DNA of 64,000 nt from Cercis canadensis (Eukaryota; Streptophyta; Magnoliopsida; Fabales; Fabaceae), in assembly GCA_003255065.1 (NCBI GenBank), contig QAOA01003982.1:207488-271487 (forward strand), in the 5' to 3' direction. Each line of letters starts with the position of its first letter. The stretch's first letter is position 1. Below the pieces are notes generated by a model. It did not search any database and was not told the DNA's origin. It worked only from the letters and a program-made list of their open reading frames with translations. Positions 20,706 through 32,874 of the stretch are shown in pieces. Position numbers and translations under genes: made by a program.

Positions 20706-21968
20706 AAAAAAGAGGGAGATTGTTAGCCCCACGGTCTTTTATCCTCAGTTTTAATGATAACAAATAACCTAAATTATTACTAACTCTAATTTGTGTGTTA
20801 AGTATTTTGATTAAGCACAAGTTCATGATTTCCTTGGGTCAAGTAGAGAACAAGTTTTTCCTTTGCTTTGTCCAGAAATTGCTTGAGCAAGCTTCAACAA
20901 GTCTTGTGGACCCCACCGAATGAGTCAGACTCGTACTACAACAAGTATAAATTAGAGACAGACATTGTACATGCTTTGGAGCCATTAGAAGGAAGCTTAA
21001 ATTCAAAATTCAAAAAGGAGAAAATTCAGCAACAAATAAGGAAAGTTCATAAAGGAGGAAATATTTTCATATCTGATTCAATGACCAGCAATCAACATTA
21101 AAAAGAAATTCCAATGAGCCAATGGTCTATCTGCTATAAATTCGAAGACCCAAGGACAGGAAAAGTAAGAAGAGAAGCCATCAAGCAAGAATTATATTGT
21201 CATACAACCAGTTTTATTCTCTTTTGTGAACTCTGTAATTAATATCTTATGAGAATTCTAGTGAGAGTTGTTATCTTTAGGGCTATGATTTTTCTTGGGA
21301 TTACTATAACAGATTTCTAAAGGGAAATATGAGGTGTGACATCTGCTTTCTTTGCCAGAGGAAGAGACTTTCTAGTGAGCTCTTAGAAAACCAGTGAAAA
21401 GAGTTACTATGAGTTCTTAGTAAAACCAGTTCAGAGAGTTACTGATGAGCTTGTAAAAACCAGTTGAGAGAGTTTCTGATTAGCTCTTAGGAAACCAGGG
21501 ATTATAGAAGCTCGGAGAAGCTTTGACAAATAACTTCGCTGCTTATTGGAACCCTAGCCTTAGAAGAGTGGACATAACATTGTTTTGGCCAAACCACTAT
21601 AAAATTCTAGGCTCAATCTCTTCTCCCTACTCTTTTATTATTTTGGTTTAATCTTTGATATGCTGCATAATTAATCTTCATGTTTGGCTTGCTGCAACTT
21701 TGGTTATATACGAGTTGGAGTTGATTCTCTATTTTTATTAAATATTCTATTTTTTTGTATATGATCCTTGAAATTTTAGATATGGTTTTGAGTGGTTCTC
21801 TATGAAATATTTATACTCTTCAATATCTGATTCTGTTAAGTTTTCTGTGTTGCTAGAGAACAAGTTGCAAAACAAGTTCTTGGTCAAAGTTGGTACTTAC
21901 AGAAAAAGTTTTAATTGGGGATTCTGTTATATATTTTTTAATCTCCTATTCACCCCTATCTAGGAGCA
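20706..21968 (+). mobile_element. Polypurine tract and 3' LTR of the Sirevirus-like Copia element
   Basis: A purine tract (20706-20720, ending GAGGGAGAT) precedes TGTTAGCCCCACGGTC, and soon after TTTTAATGATAACAAAT. This arrangement is characteristic of SIRE-type Copia LTR starts. The right end is placed near 21968, just after CCTATTCACCCCTATCTAGG, wording that is typical close to the end of such LTRs; the exact CA end and target duplication are uncertain. Internal short repeats (CCAGTTGAGAGAGTTTCTGA and variants, 21390-21500) are visible. Confidence 0.6.
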
Positions 21969-22469
21969 TATATGTTCTCTGAAGAATGGTGGTGAGTAAA
22001 TGAAGGAGTAATGGGAGGACAAAGAGAATAATGCTTTTAAGGTGGGTAAGAACATTCAAGGAGGCATTAGTTCTTATAATGAAGGATTAGTTGAAGTTGT
22101 TGGTTCATGGCAATCTGGAGTAATAGCTTCATATTGCTTAACTCCACAATGGAGGGCAAAGGTTGCAAGAAGGTTTACGGAAGAAGAAGAAGATAGTGGA
22201 GTTGAATGGAATATATGAATTGGGTAATGAGTTATTGGATTCTTAGGTCTTATTTAAGGTGTTGGGAAGGGCATTTATAAGAGGAAATGACTATAAAGTT
22301 ATTGGAGGGTTTATGATTATTTAAGTCTTATGCATGCAAATTCTACTTAAGTGTGCAGAATAGCTAGGTTTGTTGTGCACGCTGCACTAGCATGCTACAG
22401 AGGTGTAGGTCAACAAAGGAAATGGTAAAAGATGCTTGATAAATGTATTGGCATGCTACAGAAGTGCTG

Positions 22470-22755
22470 AAGTAAAAGAAATGGTCAAATGTGCAAATTG
22501 TAAGTTGAAAATGTTAACCCAGGGGGTTGGGTTACAAGAACAACAAAATGAGTGTTGGCATGTCCTAAGAATAGTAATCTATAGGGGACATGCTAAGAAT
22601 AAGTAATATGTGGGGTGATGTTGCAGATTGTTAGTTGAAAATGTTAACTCTAGGGGTTGAGTTATGGCAACAACACAATAAGTGTTGTCCTAAGAATGGT
22701 AATCTGTAAGGGACATGCTAAGACTATGTAATTTGTGGGGTGATGTTGCTACAAA
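22470..22755. repeat. Tandem repeat, two units of about 130 bp
   Basis: The unit begins near TTAGTTGAAAATGTTAACYC, includes GGGGTTGRGTTA and AGTGTTG, and ends GGGGTGATGTTGC. Units lie at about 22500-22625 and 22630-22750 and share most positions. No gene. Confidence 0.7.
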
Positions 22756-22879
22756 TTTTATTTCAAAGAGTGTCCTGAGCTTCCTTACTAGGTTACCTAA
22801 GAGACTTTAAGGAGGTACTTGAAGCTTCCTCCTGTGGAGTTATCCCTTGGTCCAAAGCCAACTAATCCAACTACCTTAG

Positions 22880-23310
22880 ATAAGTTCCTTCAAAGAAGTC
22901 TATGGCCCCTTACTGAAGTCTGTAGCTTCAAGGGTGATGTTTGTGGCCTCATGGCAGCAGCCAAGAGGTATCCTAATCTTGACTATGAGTAAGTAGGTGC
23001 CTCTATAGGGAGAAGACATGCAGATGGAAGGGTAGGGCATTAGCCCTCATGCTTGGGGGGGGGGGGGGGGGGGNCACTAGGGTCCAAGCACGCTGTGATC
23101 TACAAGCCTCCTGGTGAGGTCTATGGCCTCTTAGTGAAGTTTGTAACTTCAGGGGTGAGGTTTGTGGCCTCATGGCAACAATTAAGCGGTATTCTAATCT
23201 TCACTTTAAGTAAGTAGCCACCTCCATAGGTTGAAGATCTGTAGATGGAAGGGTAAGGCATTAGCCATCATGCTTGGGGAGCATTCTAAGGTCCAAGCAT
23301 GCTAGGAATC
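22880..23310. repeat. Tandem repeat, two units of about 215 bp, split by a G-run gap
   Basis: Unit 1 (about 22890-23095) and unit 2 (about 23105-23310) share GAAGTYTGTARCTTCA, GTTTGTGGCCTCATGGCA, GAGTAAGTAG-like words, GATGGAAGGGTA, GGCATTAGCC and ATGCTTGGGG with GTCCAAGCA. Unit 1 contains a run of about 18 G and an N at 23074, so its true length is uncertain. The origin is unknown. Confidence 0.7.
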
Positions 23311-23499
23311 TTCAGGGGAGACAATCTTATGAGTCTCTGCAGATTGATGTATCCCTCTTAAGGCAGTTGTGGCTAGACTAATCATCCTATGAGGTAGTCT
23401 ATGATTATTTGCTCGTGGAAAATCTCCATCTTTAGGTGTTTATAGCTAGAATGGACTCTATGGGTCCTTATTTCTCATGTGGTATTATTAGATGAGTTT

Positions 23500-24130
23500 A
23501 TAGCAAAACCTCGTATTTACAGTGTTTGAAGTAAGCTTTTACCATCATGGGTGATAACTTCATTAGTGCCATCATATTCAGAATGAATGGCCAAGTTATA
23601 GAAAGTTCTAGTAACATGATGAGCTACACCCAAGTCAAGCAACTAGTTCTTGAAGTTTGATTAAGATGAAGAGCATAATTCACAGAAGGATTTTGTGGGC
23701 TATTAGAATCCATGTTGAAGGGAACAACAATTTATGGCTATCTGATCTTTTTTGTTATAATAGTGACAAATGCGAGATCCATTACTATGATTGCCATTGT
23801 TGGAAAAATTGTTCTTCTACTAATAATTACTTCTAGAGTGATTACCATAGTAGGATTTTTTAGCTCTATTTTTTTTTTCCCATTAGATCATTGGGAGTAA
23901 TTGACAAAAGCAACGTTTTGCTACCAAACACTCATAAAGTTCCTTATATTGAATAGGATAATCATGAGTCCATAGAGAAGCTACAATTTCCTTGGATTTG
24001 GAACCAAGTCCATTGAGAACATAGAGGGTGAGATCTTCAAGAGGGAGAGGACTATCTATGAGCGATTGCTTCAATGACTGTTGATATTTTGCAATAGTTT
24101 TAAAACCTTGAATCATGGAATTCATCCTAT
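23500..24130 (-). pseudogene. Copia gag-protease fragment
   Basis: On the minus strand, 24125-23883 encodes the end of a Copia gag (UBN2-type): SLKQSLIDSPLPLEDLTLYV, then LNGLGSKSKEIVASL. Between 23880 and 23740 there is a degenerate zinc knuckle (CHYYNKKDQIAINC). At about 23640-23510 the protease start reads LLDLGVAHHVTRTFYNLAIH, in which the catalytic D is kept but the usual D-S-G-A is D-L-G-V. Frames shift between the parts. There is no integrase or reverse transcriptase beyond. It is a truncated relic of a Copia element. Confidence 0.7.
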
Positions 24131-24329
24131 CTTTGAGAAGGAGAACACATTGTAGACACTGAATTTTGTCAAGGCCTTTTTTTTTTAAATATGTTTAAAA
24201 GTTACAAAAAGATATTTGATTTCTTTAACTTTGGCTTTCTTTTTTATTCTTTAAATCACAATTTTCTTGTCATATTCTAAATTTTTTGTATTCAACAATT
24301 TCAGAATAGTCAGCACAAATTCCATTACA

Positions 24330-25101
24330 ATTATCACATCCAGAACACTCTAAAGTATCTAGAAGTCCTACTATATCAAGAAATTCGGCTACCAAATCAG
24401 AATGCATATCATTAACTAGCAAGTCTATTACATCTATTTGGAAAACTGAATGTTATTCCAAAGGATGTTTCATTACATCAAATAAGTTGAAATGAATTAC
24501 AGTATCACCAAACTCCATGGAAAGGGTACTAGTATGCACATCAATTATGGTCTTAGCAGTTTTCAAGAAGGGTCTACCTAAAATTAATTGAGCATGTCCA
24601 GATTTAAACTCATCTTCCATATTTGACACATAAAAGTCTGCTGGAAAAATTAAATCGTTTACCCTAACCAATACATCCTTGAGAAGTCCTGCAGGATATG
24701 TTGTACTTCTGTTGGCAAGCTAAATGACCACTCCAGTAGGCTTCAATTCTCCAATATGCAAGGATGAATAAATGGACTTGGTCATCACATTGATTGAAGC
24801 ACCTAGATCTAGCATGGCATTTGTGAACTGCTTGTCTCCAATGGTGCAGGGAATGGTAAACGTCTCAAGATCTGTGCACTTAGATGGCAAGTTAGGCTGA
24901 ATCATGGCTGACAAGTTTTTTCCCATGCTCACTTTCTCATTATCCTTTAGCCTCCTCTTGTGGGTACACAAATCTTTCAAAAACTTGGCATACTTGAAAA
25001 TATGCTTGATTGCTTCTAGGAGGGGTATATTGATTTCCACCTTCCTGAAAGTGTCCATGATCTCTTTTTTCCAACTCATGCTCAGCAATTTTCTTAAATA
25101 G
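24330..25101 (-). pseudogene. Gypsy aspartic protease relic
   Basis: The minus-strand reading gives CTDLETFTIPCTIGDKQF, then the active-site region MLDLGASINVM (D-L-G in place of D-S/T-G, which is usual in this plant clade), then ELKPTGVVI, an in-frame TAG at 24719-24721 where related elements have Gln, and on through DLIFPADFYV and AQLILGRPFLKTAKTIIDV. The ILGRPF block is a hallmark of the retropepsin-like domain. The stop splits the domain in two. Confidence 0.8.
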
Positions 25102-26690
25102 TGTAAATCAATTGGGAAAGGGAAGAATGTTGGGGGTAGAGTTCTCTGCCTGGTTCTGAAGGGAGGAATGTTGTGGTTTTGAGATAGATTTCTGGGCTAT
25201 AGGGTTTGAATCTTTTTCTTGGTCTGTGGAAGGGCTGGCTGGATTCTGGAACACTCACTTTCTTGCCACTTCGCAAGGTAATGGCACTCACATTGCCTCT
25301 CAGATTTGTAACTATCTGGGATGACAATTTGCCAGAACCTTGAGACTTCAACTCACTAATGGTAGTTGCAAGCTGACCTATCTGTGTTTCTAAGCTCTGA
25401 ATGCTAGTCTTTGTCCTTTGCTAGAACTGTATGTTATTGGTGGCCATCTGCTTCACCAAGTCCTCAAATGAAGGCTCAGGTTTTGCGCCTGATGGACTTG
25501 GCTGGAATGGCTACCTGTTTAGTTGAAACAGTTGGTTGTTTGAGCCTACATTGTATCTAAGCTGATGTGGCTGGTAAGTCTGACCAGAATTGCCACCATA
25601 CCTCATATTAGGGTGATCCTTCCAACCAGGATTGTATGTAAGAGAATGGGGGTCATATCTAGGCTGCTGCTGGTAAGGTCTGTTAGGAAAGACACCAGCC
25701 AGTACTTTATTGTTATCTTAGAGAGTAGGGCACTGATCCGTTGGATGACTGGCTAGGGAACAAATGCCACATAATTGAGCAGGAGCTGGAGCTTATGCCA
25801 TGGCTAACTGTCTAACCAGAGAGGTCAGTTCCTCCAAATGATTCTTCATTCTCTGTTAGTCTACCATCTGCACCTCGTTCACTCCCCTGGTTAGGGTAAC
25901 TATCCGTGTGCCAAATTGTTGTGCATTGGCTACCATGTTAGCTATTAACTCTCTTACAACTGCAAGGGTCTTATCTACCAAGGCAGCTCCAAAAGCAGCA
26001 TCCACCATGCTCCGATCCATAGGAAGAAGTCCTTCGTAGAAGTACTGGATGAGCAATTGATCACTAATTTGGTAATAATGGCAACTTACACAGAGTTTCT
26101 TGAATCTTTCCTAGTATTCATATAGTGTCTCTCCACTGTTTTGTTTTATGCCACATATGTCTTTCCTTATGGCAGCAGCTCTCGAAGTAAGGAAAATTTT
26201 TTTGAGGAAGAACCTCTTCATGTCATTCTAGCAAGTGATGATGGCTGCCTCCATGTATAGTCAATCCTTAGCTGTTCCATCTATTGAGAAAGGGAAGGCC
26301 CTCAGCTTGATATGCTCCTCTAAGATTCCTTACGGTTTCATGGTAGAACATATTATATGAAACTCTTTCAAGTGCTTGTGACGATCCTCACCTGCAAGTC
26401 CATGAAACTTGGGAAGTAAGTGTATTAATCTAGATTTTAGCTCAAAATTAGCAGTCAAGTCAGGATATTTGATACATATGGGTTGGTAATTGTCATATGG
26501 GACAGTCAATTCCTTAAGAGTCCTAGCTCTAACAACAGGATTCATGTTATTGCCAGTCATATTAACAATAGGATTAATAACAAGACTATCAACTAATCTT
26601 CTCCTAAACTTCCTCTACAGGCTATGAAAAGTTTTATCAACTTCAGAATCTAATTCACACAATTCACTGCAAGAGGACCTAGTCATGCAC
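25102..26690 (-). pseudogene. Gypsy gag relic
   Basis: Minus-strand fragments in order: NPVVRARTLKELTVPYDNYQ near the start (26560), LLPKFHGLAGEDRHKHLKEF, TAKDWLYMEAA, YERFKKLCVSCHYY, QYFYEGLLPMDRSMVDAAFG, a zinc knuckle CGICSLASHPTDQC near 25750, a proline/tyrosine/asparagine-rich linker (YNPGWKDHPNMRYG) and NVSAITLRSGKKV. This is the Retrotrans_gag capsid followed by nucleocapsid. At least four stops and frameshifts interrupt it. Confidence 0.8.
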
Positions 26691-27210
26691 TATTGATAAA
26701 AAGTGACAGAATGCCAAAATACACAAAAACACACACCAACACACAAGGGACACACAAAAGGTGATAGAAATGGACTAAAACAGAAACACACAAAATGCAC
26801 TAAACATAGGCAAAAATACAACAATTTAAGGCTAGTTAAGATATCTAAACATTTTTAAAAAAAATGCAAAACCACCACAGAATGAAAGCTATGACAAAAT
26901 AGAACTCAAAAATCAAATAAAAAATCTTAAAAAATGAAAAAAGTGGTCAAAACAGTGGAATTTGGCTAAAAGTGAAAAATTCATGGCAATGCGATAAATT
27001 TTGATTGTCAAGCCCTTTTCCTTCAACTGACAAATTTTCAGGTCATTTTGAGCTCAAAAATCTATCCCAAATAGTGAAAATTTACCTAAAATGGCCTAAA
27101 ACCGCCAACACAGAGCAACAACAGGGGTTAATCAGGGGATCAATGGAGGGATTTATTAAGAGGTTAAAAGTCAATTACACTCCTAATAAGATTGATCCAA
27201 ACTAGAATAA

Positions 27211-27230
27211 TCCTCGGCAACGGCGCCAAA
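27211..27230 (-). other. Primer-binding site of the minus-strand Gypsy element
   Basis: The minus strand reads TTTGGCGCCGTTGCCGAGGA three bases after the LTR end (CTCATCA). This wording is the common primer site of plant Athila/Tat-type elements; one base near its end (A for G) differs from the usual GCCGGGGA. Confidence 0.75.
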
Positions 27231-27233
27231 ATT

Positions 27234-28376
27234 TGATGAGCTACCGAGGCTAATCAAATTAGTCAATTTGTATCTAGTTCACCAAAGCTACTTGCAGCAT
27301 AAGGTAACACCGAGTCGAACCAAAGAATTATTCTAATTAGGGAATCAGATTAAGAAGTTTAACAAACATGGGGTTGATTTGCAGAATTACTCAATAGAAA
27401 GTAATTGAAAGTGGTAAACCGAATTAAGGAAAGCAACCAATTCAAGGTTATAACTAATCCTGATTTTAATCTGTCCATGATTACAAAAGATTCATTCAAT
27501 CATTAACCTAACCTAATTCTCGGCCTTAAAACACATCAAGAAACCTCTAAGTAATCTATGGGTCCCCTACTGGATAAGCATCCAGAATCCGGTTAATTAG
27601 GGTTTATTGAATTAAGCATCTACTAATTCCAAATTAACCTAAGTCCAAAATCCAACCAAGCTTAAACAACCTATCAAAAAGCTTTGAAACATTGTTTAAT
27701 CTTTACAATCCTCTTTTAACATATGAAATTAAGCAATTATCATATGAATAATTAACCAACTGAATTTAAGCAACTCAATCAGAATTTAATCAAAAAAAAG
27801 GAAAGAATTTGATTAACAATTGAATGCAAGAACAATTAAAGTAGAATCTCAGAATTAATAATTAGAACAGCCAAAACCTGGATTGATTTAAATGATTAGC
27901 CCTCCATGAACAAGAGGGAATGATCCATTACAAAAAAAGTAAAGAAAACTGTAGAGAGAAAAAAGGCAAAGGAAAACTGTATAGAATAGAATGTCAAATA
28001 CATTTGCCTATTTAACCTACTTGTATCCCTCTAAAATAATTGCACACACAGATTACCCTTAGGTTAGAATTAATCTCTTGGGCCTCAGCATTAATTGGGC
28101 ACCGGTTTGGGCTTAATTGGGCCTTGAATCAAAGTTGTAGAGAATCCTCTCAGCTTTCCTACAAGGTAAGATTCATAATTATCAGATGTCTAGAACTCAA
28201 GTTATGCCCAAAATACAGAGACAGTGTAAAATTTCCAGTAATGCTGAAAAAACACAATTAGGCCTAATTGGAACCCAACTAATGAAATGCGGCCCAAGCC
28301 CAATCAATTCAGCCCAAAAGAGGTTTAAGAGACTAAAAAATGAGGGTTAATTACTATATAAAAAGTGTGTTTATCA
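27234..28376 (-). repeat. 5' LTR of the minus-strand Gypsy element
   Basis: On the minus strand the LTR begins TGATAAACACACTTTTTATA and ends GTAGCTCATCA, so it has TG...CA ends with the small inverted repeat TGAT/ATCA. Length 1143 bp. A TTTTTATATAGTAATT stretch near its start is a plausible promoter area. The partner LTR is not in the window, so insertion age cannot be estimated. Confidence 0.8.
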
Positions 28377-29010
28377 TTTGTCATACCATGAAATTTTTTG
28401 TGCTATGGTTGCTGGATTTTGCCAATTTCTGTGATAAAGCTTGAGTTTATCCTCAAATTATACTTGTTCGTTGTTAACTTTGTTACTAAAACTAGGATAA
28501 GTTTCTAGGTAAGTCTGAAATGTGCAAGCCATTGTTTTGGAAACGCTATCATGAATATTGCTGCTTAGTTCTTAGTGTTCTACATTATGAATAAACTTTT
28601 GCATGTAGTAGGTTTCCTAGTAACTGATTTTTCAATTCAAGAATTAAAGGACAATATGTGTTTTCTGGTTCATAAATGGAGTTGCTGCTATGACTAAAAC
28701 TTCTAGCTGGATCTTTTCTTGTTTTGCCATGGTTTTATTTCTTTGTTGGATTAAGCTCTTAGGCTGCTATTTGTGTTGAGGTTTGGATTAGAAGATTATT
28801 TTGGCACCCATTCCTGTTCTAGTTTCACATTCTTTATTGTTCTTTATTTGATTTCAAATATGAGATTTTGTGATTTGAGAATGATTGGACTATTGTGCCT
28901 TTTATAAGTAACAAATCAAGAGTCGTGCTCTGAATTTCTCTATTATTTACCATGACTAAGTTTTATCACTCTATCTTTGGTCTATTGGGTTGCATGTATA
29001 TATGGGCATG
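28377..29010. other. Intergenic DNA, nothing recognised
   Basis: No ORF with family resemblance, RNA gene or repeat boundary seen. Confidence 0.4.
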
Positions 29011-32000
29011 TGTAGACACACCATTTTGGTCAAATGCTTTCCTAGACTACGCTTAAAAGGGAAAACAACGTTCTTTTGGAAATTACATGTTAAAACAAAC
29101 AAAAGGGAAGAAAATAGAGATTCTAGACTGACTTAGGGTCTTGGGCCGAATGGCCTAGACCCAAGCTGCATTACCAAAGTGGGAGCTGTTTGGCCCAATC
29201 CAGAACTGTGCGGCTCCTTGCCTAGAACACCCTAATGAAACCCTAATTTGCCCTAATTCATTTTTTCTCAAGAGAGGCAACAAGCCCCACATCTACAAGA
29301 GCTTCGAGGTGCCTCTACCACCTCCATCTATAAATAGATCTTCTTGCACACAGTTCAAGGGGTGACACACACATAGACAGTCATTAAGACTCCCAGAAAT
29401 TCTAACAAGGCACCTAAGTGCATTTGAAAGAGGTTGGTAGCAAAGCTCGAGGGAAGTCCATCTATTGGGAGAAGCGAGAGCTATATCCATTTAAAGTTAA
29501 AATTTTCAAGCGAGGAGGTAAAGTGCTACCGAATCTCTTGGAAGCATAATTGAGAGGAGGTCAAAGCTCTCGATCGTGATAGGGAAAGCACCACTGCGAT
29601 TGGGGAAGCCCTCTTACTTTCTTTTAGAAGCATGTTATAGGTTAGCTTTTGTCAAGCAATCATTGATCTTTGTTCTAAAACATAAATTTGCATAATGTTT
29701 TAGTCAATCAAACATGTAAACTTGCATAGATCTATTATTGCTTGTCTTTAATTTCCTATTGTCTTGTTATTTTAAAAAAAAAAAAATTGAAATGCTATGT
29801 TAGGTTGCATAACATTTTTGCATAAGGGGAGGTCCATCTTATGGAATGACTTCTTAGAGTGAGTCAATCAATGAAAAAGTCACCATTTTTATCATCTTGA
29901 AAGTCATTCTTCTATGAAACGGCTACCTCTCTGCCTCAAAAGCCATCTTTTTAGAAAAAAAAAATGTTAATTTCTCTCCTCAAACAAATCATTTTTGGTG
30001 AAATCAAATTGGACCCATTTGAGGTCCGTTCAGCCCTAACACGGCCTCTGTCTAGCTGGACAGCCCAAGTGGAGGCCATTCAGCCCCCTTTCCCTTTTAA
30101 TCCAATTTTTTCTTAAATTCTTTCATACTTCATTTTCCACCCTGGATTTTTCCAAAAATTCCCCAAAAAGCCCCATCTTTTCTTGAAACCCAAGACCACC
30201 CTTTTTTAGAAAAAAAAAAAAAAAGTTCAAAAAGCCTTTCTCATTGATTGGCAAGTTCTAAGAAGTGTCAACCATAATATGGACCTCCCTTAAAACTACA
30301 TGGCTTTTGATGCCTTGAAAAAGGCAAGAAGCACATCTTGGACCAAGTCCAAACTAGGTAAGCTTGCATTTAGGTTCACTTTCTTTTATGTCATTTAAAT
30401 TCAAGTATTTTTCCTTCCTTTAAATTCAAGTACTTTCTTTTACTTAATTTTCTCTCCCCCATACCCATGCACCCCTTTTATTCTTTTATGCAATTGTCAA
30501 CATACTTGTTAAGTTAAGCAATAATCAATTCATCATTCAAGACCAACCATTGGTTGGGTGAGTTAGGGTGCCTAACCCTTGCTTAACTCATAACTTAGTC
30601 CGCAAACCTACATTATGATTTGAACCCATATTTTCCTTGTTTTGGATAAAACAAGGTGGTAACTCCATTTCTAAACCAAGAGCCATAAAAAGCCTCATTA
30701 GGGATATCACCCCTAATCAATCTATTTCGCTCACACTGAAATGGCTTGCTCTCAACATGGCATTTGAATTTAGATGACATTGTTTTAATGGTTGATGGAG
30801 GTAGTATTGAGGATGCATATATTATTCTCGAATGTTGTTAGATAGCTCTAGCAATATTTAGTGTTTTAATTATTTTTGGAGAGCTCAGAATTAAGTACCA
30901 TTTGTCTCTTTAGAATTGGGAGAAATAGACCTCCATTGTTTAAAAATTTCAAGGTCAAAATCTTTTGCATTTGTTCCCAGTTTTAATTTAAAGTTCACCC
31001 ATTTTTCTGCACTGTTGCACAATGGGACACTAGTCACTCCTTTGCCTCTACCTTGAGCTAGAAAGCTCAGAATTAAGTTATGTCAAGTTCCTTAGAAACT
31101 AGAGATATTGTACTTCCTACACATGTAGGAGACAATTTTGGGTCCCTAAGTATATTTCCCTAGTTTTCTTTTGAAGTAACATCTTACTTTAGCGTATACT
31201 TTGGGAATTTTATGTTTGAGCCCTTCTTCTCATGAGCAAGACTATTTTATTGACAATCTAATATGCACTTCACCCATTTCACTTGCACCCTAGATAGTTC
31301 ATTGTTTATTTTCATGTTCACTAATTACATCTTTGAAGCCATTTGAGCATGTGAACTATGATAAAGCTAGAAAGCTTGGTGCATTTGAAAATGCTTGGAA
31401 ACTTGAAAGCTTGAGGTAGAGTTGGAATGGTGAAGTTGCTTCTTGGTTTATCTTTGTCTAAGGGACCCTCAATAAGCATTTCTCTCTTTTCCTTTGAGTG
31501 ATGGAACTCCAATAACTTCCTTTGAACGGCAGGCGGCCACCCATTGTATTTTCTTGTTTAGAAAGAAGAAGGTGTATGTGCTAGGTTTGGATTATATAAG
31601 TGGAGGTATTGAAAGCCCCACAGTGTGGTGATGTCTAGTTGCTTGCATGTTGTGTAGTTAGGGGGTGCTATTTGATGTGAGCTTGACTTGGATTGTATGT
31701 TTCATTGCTTCTGCTTAGTTTAGTTTATTTGTCTGATCATCATGAGAATGTGTGTATGCAAGCTAGAGTGTTTGAATTGGTATGTTTGCATGACCTTGAT
31801 ACTTAGTTTATCCCTGTTTCTTTTAATTTCTCATTTTCAAGAGAAAAAGACAAAAACAAAAAGGCCTAGGCCCTCTTTCTCACTTGTTGTGGCTCTATGC
31901 TTCTTAATTTCCCCAATTTTATTTTAATTTTTCATTTTCATGAAGAGAAAAATAAAAGGCTCTTAGCCTCTTTTTCCTACTTGTTTGGCTCTAAGCCTCT

Positions 32001-32710
32001 CTTTCTCACTTACTTTTGCTCAATGCCATATTTTCATGTCAGTTAGGCTCTATGCCTCTTCTTTCACTTGCTTGTGGCTCTAAGCCTCAAATGGCCCTGT
32101 GTGGTCAAGTTTTATCTTTTTTTTGCTTTTAAACCCCTTTTAAGAATTATGTTGGCTCTAATTCTTCCTTGAGGATACGTAGGCACCTGCATTAATTTGT
32201 AGGGGTGAACCCAATTTTGTAAATATTTCATTTCCTCCCTTTCTATTGACTTTTGATCAATTTTAATTTGTTTATAGTACATTCTCACCTAAGTCCATAT
32301 AATAATGGCTTTATGCCACCCATTGGCTCAAAAAGCTTCTTACTATTGATGGGAAAGGCCTTGATGCCAAAACATAGGAAATTTGATGTTTAATTTCATT
32401 TCAGTTAGTTTATTGCATACTTGCACATGTCTTTCACTTTTTAGGGATAATAGAAAATACATTGTGGCCATATCAGGTACTCATCTTTTAGACGGGTATT
32501 GTGGGATATCTAACACCTTCCTCACGCACAACTAGACTTCTGAATCCTCTCTAGTTTGCAGACCAAATATTTTAAAAATTCAAAAGGATTTTTCAATTGT
32601 TTCCCTTGCTTTCAAAAATAATTGGTAGCAATTCCAGTTTTCTCTAAAAACTTTCATTTTTTTTCTTAGTCTGTCATCCGTGTTTCGGTGACCTTTGGTA
32701 CATTGTGACA
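29011..32710 (+). mobile_element. Large LTR-like repeat, copy 1
   Basis: The segment starts TGTAGACACACCATTTTGG and ends TACATTGTGACA, so TG...CA. Its right half (from about 30830) is collinear with 48655-49829 in the second copy: GAGCTCRGAATTRAG, GTTCCCAGTTT, TTTCTGCACTGTTG, GGTCAAGTTTT, TTCTTCCT-GGAGGATA with GTAGGCACCT, GTAAATATT, TTTTARACGRGT and a GGCGACTCCAAG-like stretch. No protein domains are present. Very long coding-free LTRs occur in Tat/Ogre-type Gypsy elements, so a solo or partial LTR is the likely reading. Target duplications are not seen, so the left boundary is tentative. Confidence 0.5.
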
Positions 32711-32874
32711 CACACGAGAAAGAACCATTAGCTTACATACTATGATGTTGTTGAGGTGATGAGTGCTAATTTAATGAAACTATCTTGTCGAACCCAATTG
32801 GTATGGTTAGGATCGGGTTTTGGTTTACCTGCGTTCAAATTGCATCCAATGATGGAGGCGAGCATATCGTAGCC

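Larger units (their letters stand above)
24170..28376 (-). mobile_element. Truncated Gypsy-type LTR retrotransposon, minus strand
   Basis: In minus-strand order: 5' LTR (28376-27234), primer-binding site (about 27230-27211), leader, gag (about 26690-25100) and protease (to about 24330). Reverse transcriptase, integrase and the 3' LTR are missing. Gag and protease resemble those of the large Athila/Tat group of plant Ty3-Gypsy elements (judged from protein wording, not from a tree). Confidence 0.8.

Noticed and set aside
22470..23310. Possible centromeric satellite
   Set aside because: Only two units of each kind are present and the units differ from each other; there is no array.
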